Assembly (NCBI GenBank): GCA_964646605.1
Contig: CAZYEX010000137.1
Span: 62,001-126,000 of the forward strand
Reading direction: 5' to 3'
Length of the DNA stretch: 64,000 bases
DNA from: SBAX01 sp964646605
Lineage (GTDB): Bacteria > Planctomycetota > Phycisphaerae > UBA1845
Positions within the stretch are counted from its first letter, which is position 1; every line of letters starts with the position of its first letter. Position numbers and translations under genes: made by a program. Shown here piece after piece: positions 49,823-59,458 of this stretch. The notes below the pieces were generated by a model, which ran no database searches, was not told the origin of the DNA, and saw only the letters and a program-made list of their open reading frames with translations.

Positions 49823-50722
49823 ATGACCGCAGCCACGACGCCGGTAGTGACAACCACGCGATTCTCCGCCTACCCCGTTCGACGGGGGAAGGTGCGCGAC
49901 GTGTACGATCTGGGCGACGAGGTCCTGCTGGTCGCGACCGATCGGATCAGCGCCTACGACGTCGTCCTTCCCACGGCCATCCCCGGCAAGGGGGAGATGC
50001 TCACCCGCATCTCGAAGTTCTGGTTCGACTTTTTCCAGGATCGGGTACCGCACCATCTCTTGGAGGTGGTCGAGAACCACGCTCCCCGCGGCCTCGAAGC
50101 CCACCTCGACGAGCTGCGCGGGCGAACCATGCGCTGCCGGAAAACGCAGGTCGTGCCCATCGAATGCGTCGTACGCGGGTATCTGGCGGGGTCGGGTTGG
50201 AGCGACTACCAGCGGACCGGTTCCGTGTGCGGAGTGAAACTGCCTGCCGGGTTGCGGCAGTGCGACCGCCTCCCCGACCCGATCTTCACGCCCGCGACCA
50301 AGGCCGAAAGCGGACACGACGAAAACATCTCCTTCGACGAGGCCTGCCGATCCGTCGGCGAGCCGTGTATGACGCTGCTCCGCGAGCGCAGCCTCGATCT
50401 TTATCTTCGAGCCGCCGACTACGCCCGCGGAAAGGGCATCCTCATCGCCGATACCAAGTTCGAATGGGGACTCCTCGACGGGGAGTATCTGCTCATCGAC
50501 GAAGTGCTGACCCCGGACTCCTCGCGCTTCTGGCCCGCCGACCGCTACGAACCCGGCCGCGACCAGGAGAGCTTCGACAAACAGTACGTCCGCAACTACC
50601 TCACCACCCTCGTCCAGGCCGGCCAATGGAACAAGACTCCCCCAGGCCCCGAACTCCCCTCTGAAATCGTCGCCAACACCGCCGCCAAGTACCGCGAGGC
50701 TGTCGATCGACTCACCTCGTAA
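49823..50722 (+). CDS. purC: Phosphoribosylaminoimidazole-succinocarboxamide synthase
   Basis: 299 aa, near the size of the longer bacterial/yeast SAICAR synthetases. RRGKVRDVYDLGDEVLLVATDRISAYDVVL is the N-terminal signature, IPIECVVRGYLAGSGWSDY-type residues follow (VPIECVVRGYLAGSGW), and LIADTKFEWGL and DEVLTPDSSRFWP are family motifs. It joins aspartate to CAIR in purine synthesis. AAAAAGG precedes the ATG closely. No other pur gene lies beside it. Confidence 0.95.
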   Translation: MTAATTPVVTTTRFSAYPVRRGKVRDVYDLGDEVLLVATDRISAYDVVLPTAIPGKGEMLTRISKFWFDFFQDRVPHHLLEVVENHAPRGLEAHLDELRGRTMRCRKTQVVPIECVVRGYLAGSGWSDYQRTGSVCGVKLPAGLRQCDRLPDPIFTPATKAESGHDENISFDEACRSVGEPCMTLLRERSLDLYLRAADYARGKGILIADTKFEWGLLDGEYLLIDEVLTPDSSRFWPADRYEPGRDQESFDKQYVRNYLTTLVQAGQWNKTPPGPELPSEIVANTAAKYREAVDRLTS

Positions 50723-50856
50723 GTGCCCAGACGCCGAAATGGTTGCGCCATCGATCGGCGCTGGGAGCACAAAACCACGGATCGCGTCGTTGCTTCGGAT
50801 CGAGTATGCTGACTCCGAGTCCTGGAGAACGCTTGGGCTGGTATTGGAGAAAAAAA

Positions 50857-51306
50857 ATGACGCGGAAACAGCTTCTTGTTGTGGGAACGTTGTCGGCTTT
50901 GGTCGCCGGATGCGATGCGCTGACGCCGCTCCTGGGGGCCCTGCAACCCAATCTGGTCACCGTGGAACTGGTCAACAACGGCGACTTTGCGGTGCAAGGC
51001 ACGCTCTTCTACGACGACGACCAGGACACGATCGAAGAAGTTCTTGTGGAGACCGGGACGGAGCGGACTTTCACGCTCACCGCGGGAGGGCGGACGTCCT
51101 TTTCCCTGAGCTGCGACGACCTTCAGGCCATCATCCTTGATGACGCCAGCCTGCAGATCGTCGGCGACGTGGGCCCCGAAGCCAACACGGACGTACTCCG
51201 CGACGGCGACGACTTCGGCTGCGGCGATACGATCGTGTTCACCTTCGACCACTCGGACGCGCTGCTTGATTTTGATGTGAGCGTGACCACGCGAGGCGGC
51301 CCCTAG
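50857..51306 (+). CDS. Small lipoprotein of unknown function
   Basis: 149 aa from ATG 50857, with GGAGA just upstream. The N-terminus MTRKQLLVVGTLSALVAGC is a lipoprotein signal with the lipobox LVAGC (Cys19). The mature part is acidic and beta-rich (LVTVELVNNGDFAVQGTLFY, TFTLTAGGRTSFSLSCDDLQ), like a small surface beta-sandwich. Two further cysteines may form a disulfide. No family recognised. It converges on the IPTL-CTERM gene, with a repeat doublet between. Confidence 0.8.
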   Translation: MTRKQLLVVGTLSALVAGCDALTPLLGALQPNLVTVELVNNGDFAVQGTLFYDDDQDTIEEVLVETGTERTFTLTAGGRTSFSLSCDDLQAIILDDASLQIVGDVGPEANTDVLRDGDDFGCGDTIVFTFDHSDALLDFDVSVTTRGGP

Positions 51307-51323
51307 CGGACCGGTTACACACG

Positions 51324-51387
51324 GTAGCGCCGCCCCTTGTGGGCGGCGCAATCAGCATTGCGCGCCACCCACAAGGGGTGGCGCTAC
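51324..51387. repeat. REP-like double hairpin
   Basis: Two 26-nt arms (51324-51349 and 51362-51387) are inverse complements with 2 mismatches. Each arm also folds alone: GCGCCGCCC / GGGCGGCGC in the left and GCGCCACCC / GGGTGGCGC in the right, 9 bp each with 5-nt loops CTTGT/ACAAG. This is the layout of bacterial REP doublets, lying between convergent genes. Confidence 0.8.
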
Positions 51388-51456
51388 ATCCACACAAGAG
51401 CCCGCCGAATTCCTCAACCGGCTGTTCGCGGAGGGCGGACGGCGGTCCGCAACCCA

Positions 51457-53154
51457 TCAAGGCTGCCGGAGAGCCCGGTAGCGCATCCCCAGTTTCGCTC
51501 CGATCAGTACGAGCAACGTCAACACGACAAGGCCCCAGGCGGAGACGGTGGGGATGGCGACGTGTCCGCACTCGATGTCGTCGCAGGATCGCCGCTTGAA
51601 CCAATCGCAACGAGGGCACGTACAACCGGTGCTTGTGGTCTGCGTGCATCCGCCGAACGTGTCGCGGTCACAGCAGGCCCCCACGACGGCATCGCAATCG
51701 ACCTCAGCGCACGCCGCGCCCTGACTCCATAGGCGCTGGGCCCCGACGCATTCACCTTGGAACGAACCGTCGGTGCAAACGCCCTCCAGCATGTCACAAC
51801 AAGCCCCGCTGGTTTCGAAGCAAGCGCTATCCGCGCAGGTTCCGCCCTTGTGCCAGGTGAGTTCCACGCCGTCGCAATCCTCCGGGTACACATTGTCCAG
51901 ACAGGTTCCCTCGGGCTCAGGTCCGCCGGCGCCGGGCGCACGATTGCAGCAAGCTCCGCTGTGCCGCTCGCACGCCGGCGGCCAGCGCCGGACACAGACG
52001 CCGGGTGACGCACACTGGCTATCCGCCTCGCAGGCGTTGCCGTGATCGGCGCCGCCCTCACACACCTTGTCGGGAGCACCGAGCATTTCGCAAGGCACGT
52101 TCTCGTACCAGACCGTCTGATCGCTCAACCCCGCGCATTCGGCCTGCGACGCATGGGTACACAGTCCCGTAACCCCGTCGCAACAGGCGTCCGCGCACGG
52201 CGTATGGGTCACGACGTGGTTGTCGATATCCACGGTCTCGTAGAAGTTGCCCCACGTGAAAAACGCCCGATCCGTGGTCGGCGGGCGGTCGTCATGCACA
52301 GGATCGCCCAACGGGTGTGTAAAGCCGTAGGGCTCGACGCGGAACACCACCCCGTTGTACGTGTAGACGACCTGATCCCGGCACGGGTCCAGGTCGATGG
52401 TGAAGTTGGAGTAGTTCGGGATGTCGTCATCCCAGTGCAGGCCGTACGCGAAACGGTCCACGTGCAAGTCGTAAACGTAGAGGGCGCCCCCGTAATACCA
52501 GAGGACGCGGGAGGTCAGGTCCAACGTCTCCGGGCCGGTTTCCTGTCCCGTCAGCAAATTGAACCCCAGAATGAACACATCGGAGATCGCGATTTCGAGG
52601 CTCCAGGTGGTCCTCGAAATCTCCGCGACGGGGACCCTCGGCGTGATCGCCCGTTGTCGGCAGGCCGCGCCCTCCCCCGTGCAGCCCGGAAAGCAACCGC
52701 CCTCCGTGTCTTGCGAGAAGCGCATATGTTGCGACCCCTCGAAAGGGTGGGCGTCGCTGATGATCGGATACAGGCAATGGCGCGAGGTGAACGACATCGA
52801 CCAGCCGTTCGTTTCGTTGGGGTCATCGGGGCAACAGTTCTGGCTGGCGGCATGGTCTTTGGGAACACATTCGTGCGTCGGAAGGCAATCCGCGGGCGTG
52901 TGGTAGACCAGGGTCTGGAAACAGGTGAGTCCTTTGGCGAACTCCGCCCCGCAGATACTGTGCCCGAGGTCGAAGCCGTCCTCGGCCTCGAACCCCGTGC
53001 TGAGAATGTTCCCGTAGTTGGCGACAGTCGGTGACACCGCGCCGGGACCTTTCCGGGGCGACTCCGCGTGGGCCGGCAACACTGGGCCGACGGAAGCGGC
53101 GAGGAATGCAATGGTAAGTACGGGCGCAACGATCAGGTACAACTTCGCGTTCAT
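51457..53154 (-). CDS. Secreted Cys-rich protein with IPTL-CTERM-type sorting tail
   Basis: 565 aa from ATG 53154 (AGAGG 8 nt upstream). Signal peptide at residues 1-30 (LYLIVAPVLTIAFLAASVG). An N-terminal domain of about 270 residues (STGFEAEDGFDLG, then aromatic beta-strands) looks like a laminin G/concanavalin-type fold. Four units beginning (G/D)ACC (about 323, 401, 451, 493) follow, each with spaced C...C...C. The tail IPTVSAWGLVVLTLLVLIGA (534-553) then RYRALRQP is the IPTL-CTERM pattern: motif, membrane helix, basic end. Such tails are cleaved by a dedicated sorting enzyme. Surface role inferred. Confidence 0.85.
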   Translation of the reverse strand: MNAKLYLIVAPVLTIAFLAASVGPVLPAHAESPRKGPGAVSPTVANYGNILSTGFEAEDGFDLGHSICGAEFAKGLTCFQTLVYHTPADCLPTHECVPKDHAASQNCCPDDPNETNGWSMSFTSRHCLYPIISDAHPFEGSQHMRFSQDTEGGCFPGCTGEGAACRQRAITPRVPVAEISRTTWSLEIAISDVFILGFNLLTGQETGPETLDLTSRVLWYYGGALYVYDLHVDRFAYGLHWDDDIPNYSNFTIDLDPCRDQVVYTYNGVVFRVEPYGFTHPLGDPVHDDRPPTTDRAFFTWGNFYETVDIDNHVVTHTPCADACCDGVTGLCTHASQAECAGLSDQTVWYENVPCEMLGAPDKVCEGGADHGNACEADSQCASPGVCVRRWPPACERHSGACCNRAPGAGGPEPEGTCLDNVYPEDCDGVELTWHKGGTCADSACFETSGACCDMLEGVCTDGSFQGECVGAQRLWSQGAACAEVDCDAVVGACCDRDTFGGCTQTTSTGCTCPRCDWFKRRSCDDIECGHVAIPTVSAWGLVVLTLLVLIGAKLGMRYRALRQP

Positions 53155-53354
53155 TTCGCACACCTCTGGATGAGCGGAACCCGAGACGACCCACGCGAAC
53201 CTCGGACATCATAGCGGAAAAACCCGGCGCATGCAAGGGGCAGGTGCGTCGGACCTGATGGCACTCCCGACCGGCGCCCTACCCCATGTTTCTGCCGCGT
53301 CCTCCTGCGTCAGACCCCCCCCGGCGTGCAAGGCCCGCCCTCTTCCGCGGGCGT

Positions 53355-55649
53355 CTAGGTCAGCGAGACCGGATCCACGTCGATCTGCGTCGCGTCGGCC
53401 TTGGTGCGAAACGCGCCTGCCTGGTCAAGGTGGTGCATGAGCCGGCGCAGGTCGAAGGCGTTGTTCGTACGAATCAGCAAGTCATACCGATAGGCCCCTC
53501 GAAGCCGCGACAGGGCGCAGGGGTTGGGCCCCAGCACGTCCGCGCTGGAAAGCCGCAACGACGAAATCGCCGAGGCGATGCGAATGGTCGTGGCCTCCGC
53601 CTGACCGCGGGACGTTTCCTCGCGGCCATGGATGAACACCACCCGGGCCAGACTCCGAAACGGCGGCAGTCCTACCCGTTCCCGGTCCGTCAGCTCGGCC
53701 TCGGCAAACGCGACGTAGTCGTGATGCAGGGCGAAGCGCAGCGCGGGCAATTCCGCCGATTGGGTCTGCACCACGACCTGTCCCGGCGCGTCCGCCCGGC
53801 CCGCGCGACCGGCGACCTGGGTGATGAGCTGAAACAACCGTTCGTGAGCGCGGAAATCGACGGCCAGGGCGACCGCGTCCGCATTGACCACCCCCACGAA
53901 GGAGACAAAGGGAAAATCCAATCCCTTGGCGATCATCTGCGTTCCCACCAGAACGTCGATCTTGCGGCGCTCGAAATCGTCCACCACCCGCTGATACTGC
54001 CGCCGGTGTACCATCGTGTCACGATCCACGCGCTGGATTCTCGTCCGCGGAAAACGTTCGCCGAGAATCTCCTCCACGCGCTGCGTGCCCAGGCCGGTGC
54101 GAAGGAGCTTCTCGCCGCACGTGACGTTGGGACAATGCGTCGGGGTGGGGATGCGACTGCGGCAATAGTGACAGATGGATTCGTCCACCGCCGTGTGTAC
54201 GACCAGTCCGACGCTGCAATTCGGACAGGTGATCCGCGTGCGGCACCCCGGGCAATAGATGCGATGGGCGTATCCCCGCCGGTTCATCAAGATGATCGCT
54301 TGCTCGCCGCGCCCCAGCGTCTCCCCCAGCAACCGCTCCATCGTGCGCGACAGCACCACCGGCCTCTTCACCTCGTCGAACTCGTCCTCCATGTTCACCA
54401 GATGAACCTTGGGCAGTGGCAGCTCCTTGACCCGCCGGGTGAGCACGACGCGCTGGTGATCCGCTCGCCTGGTCGCGTCGTGCCACGTCTCCAACGATGG
54501 CGTCGCCGAACCGAGCACGATCGGGATTCCGAGCTGTTTCCCGCGCATCAAAGCCACCGTGCGGGCGTGAAAGCGGGGTGCGCGAAGGCTCTTGTAGCTC
54601 GACTCTTGCTCTTCATCGACGCAAATGAGGCCCAGGTTCGGACAAGGTGCAAAGGCGGCGCTCATCGTTCCCACCACGACGGATTTGCCGCCGGTCGCCA
54701 CCTGCCGCCAGACGTCGGCACGCTGTGTCTCGGTGGTTCCGCTGTGCATCACTGCGGCGTTGGCGAATCGCGAAGCCAACCGGGCCATGAGCTGCGTGGT
54801 CAGCAGAATCTCGGGAACCAGCAGGATCGCCTGCCTTCCGCCCTCCACGACCCGGCGGATGGCGCGAACGTAAACCTCCGTCTTTCCCGAACCGCTCACG
54901 CCGTACAACAACGTGACCGAAAACCGCGCCGCGTCGATCGCCTCGTGAATCGCCGCCAACGCCGCGTTCTGCTCCTGCGTGAGTTCGAATGTCGGTTCGA
55001 CCGTGGAGTGACTCTCGTTGGCATCCGCCCGCGGCTCATAGCGCACCGTACACTCGACCCAACCTTTGGCCACGAGTCCATGCACGACGGATCCGGTGAC
55101 TCTCGCGAGGCGAAGCGACTCCGCCCACCCAAGCCCTGCCGCGGTCGCTGCTAGGGTTTCGAGGACGGCGGTCTGCTGGCGACTCCGCCGTCCCGGCTCC
55201 GCGAGTATCTCCGAAAGGGGTCGAACCAGACGCAGGTATCGAACCTTCACCAGTCCGCGTCGCCGCCGGACCGCCTCCGGGGTCATAGCCTTGAGCGTGG
55301 GACCAAGCGGACAAACGTAGTGTTCCGAAATCTCCCGCCCCAGCTTGACCAAATCCGCGGTGAGAAAGCTCTGCTCGTCGACAACCGAGGCTACAGGCCG
55401 CAGCGTGCTGTCCCAAGGCCGGCGATCCAAACCCACCACGAACCCCACACTCGCCCGCCCCATGCGCCCCAGCGGCACCGTCACTCGCTGCCCGATCTGC
55501 AGCCCCGCGCAAGTCGGCGGAACGGCGAACGAATACGTGTGCCCCAGCGGCAACACCACCGCCACCTCGGCGACCAACCCCTCCTTCGCCTCCCCCGCCT
55601 CGACCCAAAGGAAGCCGGTCGCGTTTTTCATGTGCGTGCGTTTCGTCAT
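53355..55649 (-). CDS. priA: Primosomal replication protein N' (helicase)
   Basis: 764 aa from ATG 55649; the frame extends to 55712 but with no better ribosome site. N-terminal DNA-binding domain (VAEVAVVLPLGHTYSFAVP), Walker A GVSGSGKTEVY, Walker B VDEEQESSYK, the zinc cysteines CPGC, CPNC, CHYC and CPNVTC in the Cys-rich insertion, and motifs IILMNRRGYAH and VLVGTQMIAKGLDFP of the helicase half. PriA reloads the replisome at stalled forks. DEEQ replaces the usual DEEH. A 200-nt gap separates it from the IPTL-CTERM gene. Confidence 0.93.
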   Translation of the reverse strand: MTKRTHMKNATGFLWVEAGEAKEGLVAEVAVVLPLGHTYSFAVPPTCAGLQIGQRVTVPLGRMGRASVGFVVGLDRRPWDSTLRPVASVVDEQSFLTADLVKLGREISEHYVCPLGPTLKAMTPEAVRRRRGLVKVRYLRLVRPLSEILAEPGRRSRQQTAVLETLAATAAGLGWAESLRLARVTGSVVHGLVAKGWVECTVRYEPRADANESHSTVEPTFELTQEQNAALAAIHEAIDAARFSVTLLYGVSGSGKTEVYVRAIRRVVEGGRQAILLVPEILLTTQLMARLASRFANAAVMHSGTTETQRADVWRQVATGGKSVVVGTMSAAFAPCPNLGLICVDEEQESSYKSLRAPRFHARTVALMRGKQLGIPIVLGSATPSLETWHDATRRADHQRVVLTRRVKELPLPKVHLVNMEDEFDEVKRPVVLSRTMERLLGETLGRGEQAIILMNRRGYAHRIYCPGCRTRITCPNCSVGLVVHTAVDESICHYCRSRIPTPTHCPNVTCGEKLLRTGLGTQRVEEILGERFPRTRIQRVDRDTMVHRRQYQRVVDDFERRKIDVLVGTQMIAKGLDFPFVSFVGVVNADAVALAVDFRAHERLFQLITQVAGRAGRADAPGQVVVQTQSAELPALRFALHHDYVAFAEAELTDRERVGLPPFRSLARVVFIHGREETSRGQAEATTIRIASAISSLRLSSADVLGPNPCALSRLRGAYRYDLLIRTNNAFDLRRLMHHLDQAGAFRTKADATQIDVDPVSLT

Positions 55650-55790
55650 CGTTGCATTTCGACACAGACCGCCATCATGCTTATGACGGCGATTATGTCC
55701 GCGAAACGACAAAGCGCAAACTTTGGTATGGGAACTTCAGGGTGCGGCGGGGATTCCGAGTTAACGCTGAGTGGGAAGGCCGGTCGATCG

Positions 55791-56234
55791 CTACCGCCCC
55801 GGTTTGCCCGGTTTTGGCTCGGAATGGCGGGAGTCGAAGGGCTGGTCCGGGTGCCCACGGAAGCCGGTGATCTGCGGGAAATCCTCTGGTTTTTGGGTGG
55901 GGTGTACGGCGAACACTTCCACGCGCACGATCTCGTCAAAGGGCAGGGAGACCACGAACGCCCCCACCTTGTAGTGATCGTCCACCGGCATGCACTCGAA
56001 AACCAGGTGCGACTTGCTGCCTACCTCGGCGAGCTGCTTGACCTCGTAGCTGAATCCGTCGCGGAGATAGATGAGCGTTCGTGTTTGCAGCTCCGCGAAA
56101 ACGCCTTTCATCCCCTCGTGTTCTTGTCGTTGCTCGGGGTCTACGTCCGGGAAGTGGCCGATGGCGCAGCGATATTTGGCCTCGTCTACCTGCTCCTGAT
56201 AGGCCGGTCCGTGGAACCAGTCGTGATTGAACAT
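55791..56234 (-). CDS. Hypothetical protein, conserved-looking
   Basis: 147 aa without membrane helix or signal peptide. The sequence has balanced composition and clear secondary structure (MKGVFAELQTRTLIYLRDGFSYEVKQLAEVG; VGAFVVSLPFDEIVRVEVFAVHP), unlike the antisense frames, so it is probably real. Possible DUF-type soluble protein; the C-terminal 20 residues are Pro/Lys/Gly-rich and may be spurious extension. Lies upstream of priA (142 nt apart, same strand) and divergent from queG; no function inferred. Confidence 0.6.
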   Translation of the reverse strand: MFNHDWFHGPAYQEQVDEAKYRCAIGHFPDVDPEQRQEHEGMKGVFAELQTRTLIYLRDGFSYEVKQLAEVGSKSHLVFECMPVDDHYKVGAFVVSLPFDEIVRVEVFAVHPTQKPEDFPQITGFRGHPDQPFDSRHSEPKPGKPGR

Positions 56235-56304
56235 CGCTGCCCGTTCGTGAAAAAACCGCCCCGCCAGAGGACGGCATTGTATCGGTTATACCCGATCGTA
56301 GCAT

Positions 56305-57294
56305 GTGGGGGTGGATGACGTCGAAACAAGCCGCTTGGTGAAGCAAATCGCCGCCTCGCTGGGCTTCGACCGCTGCGGTATCGCCCCCGCCGAACCTATC
56401 GGACGGGCCGACTACCTCGCCCAGTGGCTTCGCCTGGGACGGGCCGGGTCCATGGATTACCTGCACCGGCACTTCAACCTCCGATCCGATCCCGCGCAGA
56501 TTTTGCCGAACGCCCGTTCCGTGATCGCCGTCGCATTGAATTACCATCAGCCCCAGCCGAGCACTCCCCCGGACGATGGACCGCGCGGACGGGTGGCCAT
56601 GTACGCCTGGGGCGACGACTACCACGACGTGCTCCGCGAAAAACTCCGCCTTCTCGTCGATGGCCTACATACCCTAGTCGCGGAACCGTTCGAGACAAGG
56701 ATTTGTGTAGACACGGCCCCGATCCTGGAACGCGAACTTGCCGCCAGAGCCGGCATCGGCTGGATCGGAAAGAACACGATGGTGCTCCATCAGGAGCTGG
56801 GCAGTTTCTTTTTTCTAGGTGTCATTGTGACGACACTCGATTTGCCGCCCGACGAACCTCTCAACGATCATTGCGGCTCCTGCACGGCGTGCCTGGACGC
56901 CTGTCCGACGAAGGCGTTCCCCAAGGCCTACGAGATGGACGCCTCGCGCTGCATCAGTTATCTCACCATCGAGCATCGCGGCGACATCTCCCGACCCTTC
57001 CAAGAAATGATGGGCGACTGGGTTTTCGGCTGCGACGTGTGCCAACAGGTCTGCCCCTTCAACCGCGACGCCCCCACCACCCGCGAACCGCGCTTCGCCA
57101 TCCACCCGCCCGGTCCTGATCCCCGCTTGCACGAACTCGCCTCGTGGACGGCGGAGGACTATCGCCATCACCTCCGCGGCAGCGCCATGACCCGCGCCAC
57201 CCTCGCCATGCTCCATCGCAACGCGACGATCGCCCTGGCGCGGCCCCCGACGCAGACTAGCCGCGGTCACGGTTTGACCGCTCCGGGTCTCTGA
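56305..57294 (+). CDS. queG: Epoxyqueuosine reductase
   Basis: 329 aa from GTG 56305 (GTG 56311 also possible). The N-terminal cobalamin-binding domain (LGFDRCGIAPAEPIGRADYL) and RAGIGWIGKNTMVLHQELGSFFFLG are typical. Two 4Fe-4S clusters are given by CGSCTACLDACPTKAF and by CDVCQQVCPFN near residue 245. QueG carries out the last step of queuosine synthesis, reducing epoxyqueuosine in tRNA. The HEAT-like C-terminal region of longer homologues is reduced, consistent with short QueG. Confidence 0.93.
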   Translation: MGVDDVETSRLVKQIAASLGFDRCGIAPAEPIGRADYLAQWLRLGRAGSMDYLHRHFNLRSDPAQILPNARSVIAVALNYHQPQPSTPPDDGPRGRVAMYAWGDDYHDVLREKLRLLVDGLHTLVAEPFETRICVDTAPILERELAARAGIGWIGKNTMVLHQELGSFFFLGVIVTTLDLPPDEPLNDHCGSCTACLDACPTKAFPKAYEMDASRCISYLTIEHRGDISRPFQEMMGDWVFGCDVCQQVCPFNRDAPTTREPRFAIHPPGPDPRLHELASWTAEDYRHHLRGSAMTRATLAMLHRNATIALARPPTQTSRGHGLTAPGL

Positions 57295-57313
57295 GTACGA
57301 TTCATGGGAACGT

Positions 57314-57853
57314 ATGATTCGCAGCTTGACGGATGAGGCGTTGTTGCTCTTGGACGGTCGCGGTGCAATTCTGGACGTGGCGCGAGAGGTCAGCAGCGTC
57401 GTACGCGAACACAACCTCGATGCGGCGGTGATCGGCGAAGTCGCCGTCGTCCTCCACGGGTATGTGCGCACAACGATCGACGTCGACGTATTCGTCGGGG
57501 ACGCGCCGCAGGCCGCGGCGGACGCACTTCGGGCAGCCGGGTACTCGTTCCATCGGGCCCGCCGCGAGTTTCGGCGCGGCCACATCCCCGTCCACCTGGT
57601 CACGGTCGCCGAGACCCGGATGACGCCGCGCAAGCTCGTGGCTATCGCCGACATCCTCACCGTTTCGCTGCCCGACCTGGTGAATATGAAGCTCGCCTCC
57701 GGATTGCGCGATCCGCTTCGCGCCATTGACCTCGCCGACGTGATCGGGCTCATCCGCGCCCGCCGCCTCACCGCCGCCTTTGCCGCCAAGCTCGACAAGA
57801 CGGTTCGCCCTGAGTTTCGCAAACTGGTGCGAGCCATCGCCAAGCGATCCTGA
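57314..57853 (+). CDS. Nucleotidyltransferase-like protein
   Basis: 179 aa, starting 19 nt after queG. AAVIGEVAVVLHGYVRTTIDVDVFVGD (about 37-63) fits the nucleotidyltransferase fold with the paired Asp of the hDh motif, while the usual GG is GE here. The rest is helical with RKLVAIADILTVSLPDLVNMK and a basic C-terminal. Similar proteins include the toxin-type AbiEii and MNT families, but no cognate antitoxin-like gene is beside it. Activity is uncertain because of the altered glycine. Confidence 0.7.
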   Translation: MIRSLTDEALLLLDGRGAILDVAREVSSVVREHNLDAAVIGEVAVVLHGYVRTTIDVDVFVGDAPQAAADALRAAGYSFHRARREFRRGHIPVHLVTVAETRMTPRKLVAIADILTVSLPDLVNMKLASGLRDPLRAIDLADVIGLIRARRLTAAFAAKLDKTVRPEFRKLVRAIAKRS

Positions 57854-57886
57854 CGCTCTACGAAGATTCGACCGGCAGGTTTCACA

Positions 57887-59419
57887 TTACGTGTGATGAA
57901 GCACGGTCCGGAGTTCGTCCCGATTTAGAATGAACGCGAACAGGCCGTAGACGCCCATTCCGCCGAGAACCATGACGGTCAATTGAACGCCCGCCGCGCC
58001 AGCGCCGATGCCTGACCAAGAAAGCATCGCCAAAGTCGTGCCCATCGCCGCCGTCGCCAGTAGCGTACGCAGAACCCCCCGCGCCAACGCCAACCATCGG
58101 ATTTCACGGACCTTCGGTCCGAGCTTGAGCAGCAAGTAGACCACCTGCACGGTCGCGCAGATGGCCGTCGCCAACGCCAAACCCCGCTCCTCCATCACGA
58201 ACACGAGCACCAAATTCAGCGCCAAATCCAACGCCACCATCATCACTGCGATCCGCGCCGGAGTGCGGCTGTCGTGCAACGCATAGAACGTCCGCACCAC
58301 GATGTGCTGCGCAAAGTAGGCCGGGATTCCCAGACTGTACAACACCAACGTCCGCGCCACCCGCGTGGTATCCGCGGCGTCAAACTCTCCGCGCTGATAG
58401 AGCGTAGCCACCAACGGTTCCGCCACGAAGATTAGCCCCACGGCCGCGGGAAGGGCGATGAACAAGCTCACCCGCAACCCGCGCTCGAAGACCGCCGCCA
58501 TCCCCGCGGTGTCACCGGCGGCGGCCTTGCTCGAAAGCTCCGGAAAAATGGCCGTCGCCAGCGAAATCCCCGCCACCCCCAGCGGAAGTTGATACAGAAA
58601 CTGCGCGTACCCCAACACGGCCGGTCCCACACGCTCGCCATTCTCCGTGATGAACAGGTACGCAATCACGCTGTCCAGCAAGGTATTGATCTGCACCGCG
58701 GATAAACCCAGGGCCATCGGTCCCATGAGCGCAAGCACCCGTCGAAGCTGCGGGTCCCTCCACGCCCAGCCGAATCGGGGAAAAAAAGCGGCCCGCTTCA
58801 ACGCTACGGCGGTCAACAGAACCTGTAAGACTCCGGCGACCAAAACGCTCACGCATGTCCAATTCATTAGCGCAGGGTCATCGAGACCGAAAAACAATGT
58901 GCCCCCAAGCAGCGCCGCGATCATCGCGACGTTGAGCAGCGTAGGCGCGGCCGCGGGCACCGCGAAGTGACGGCGGACGTGGAGCACGCCGCTCGCCACC
59001 GCCGCCGTGCAGATGAGCGCCATATAGGGCATGAGCAGCGCCGTAAGGCGGAGAGCGGGGTCGTCGGCGATCCAACGCCAGACCCACAGCACCAACTCGA
59101 TCACCACCACCGCCGCGGCCAGGATCGCTGCGAGGACCGTCAGCAACCGCCCGACCAGCCTCCGCGATTCCTCCTCGCCGCGCTGTTGAAGACTCTCCGT
59201 CAAAACTGGAATCATGGCCGAGGACAGGGCCCCCTCGCCGAACAACCGGCGTGCAAGATTGGGCGCTTGAAACGCGATCCGAAACGCCGAGAGAAGCTCG
59301 CCCGTGCTGAAGTAGTAACTAAACAGCGACTCGCGCACCAAGCCCAGCAATCGAGACGCAAGCGTCAAGCCCGCGATCAACGACGCCGACACCACAAACC
59401 GCGCTGAGCCTCGTGCCAT
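57887..59419 (-). CDS. murJ: Lipid II flippase
   Basis: 510 aa with 13-14 membrane helices. N-terminal LASRLLGLVRESLFSYYF and FRIAFQAPNLARRLFGEGALSSAMIPV are the MurJ/MviN hallmarks, and the charged channel residues follow the family layout. It moves lipid II across the membrane for peptidoglycan. Presence of murJ and uppP shows that this cell makes a peptidoglycan wall. ATG 59419 has no strong ribosome site; a palindromic repeat shared with rimO begins 40 nt upstream. Confidence 0.93.
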   Translation of the reverse strand: MARGSARFVVSASLIAGLTLASRLLGLVRESLFSYYFSTGELLSAFRIAFQAPNLARRLFGEGALSSAMIPVLTESLQQRGEEESRRLVGRLLTVLAAILAAAVVVIELVLWVWRWIADDPALRLTALLMPYMALICTAAVASGVLHVRRHFAVPAAAPTLLNVAMIAALLGGTLFFGLDDPALMNWTCVSVLVAGVLQVLLTAVALKRAAFFPRFGWAWRDPQLRRVLALMGPMALGLSAVQINTLLDSVIAYLFITENGERVGPAVLGYAQFLYQLPLGVAGISLATAIFPELSSKAAAGDTAGMAAVFERGLRVSLFIALPAAVGLIFVAEPLVATLYQRGEFDAADTTRVARTLVLYSLGIPAYFAQHIVVRTFYALHDSRTPARIAVMMVALDLALNLVLVFVMEERGLALATAICATVQVVYLLLKLGPKVREIRWLALARGVLRTLLATAAMGTTLAMLSWSGIGAGAAGVQLTVMVLGGMGVYGLFAFILNRDELRTVLHHT

Positions 59420-59458
59420 TGGATGCTATGATCGGCGTTTTGGGCAAAACCCGAGCAC

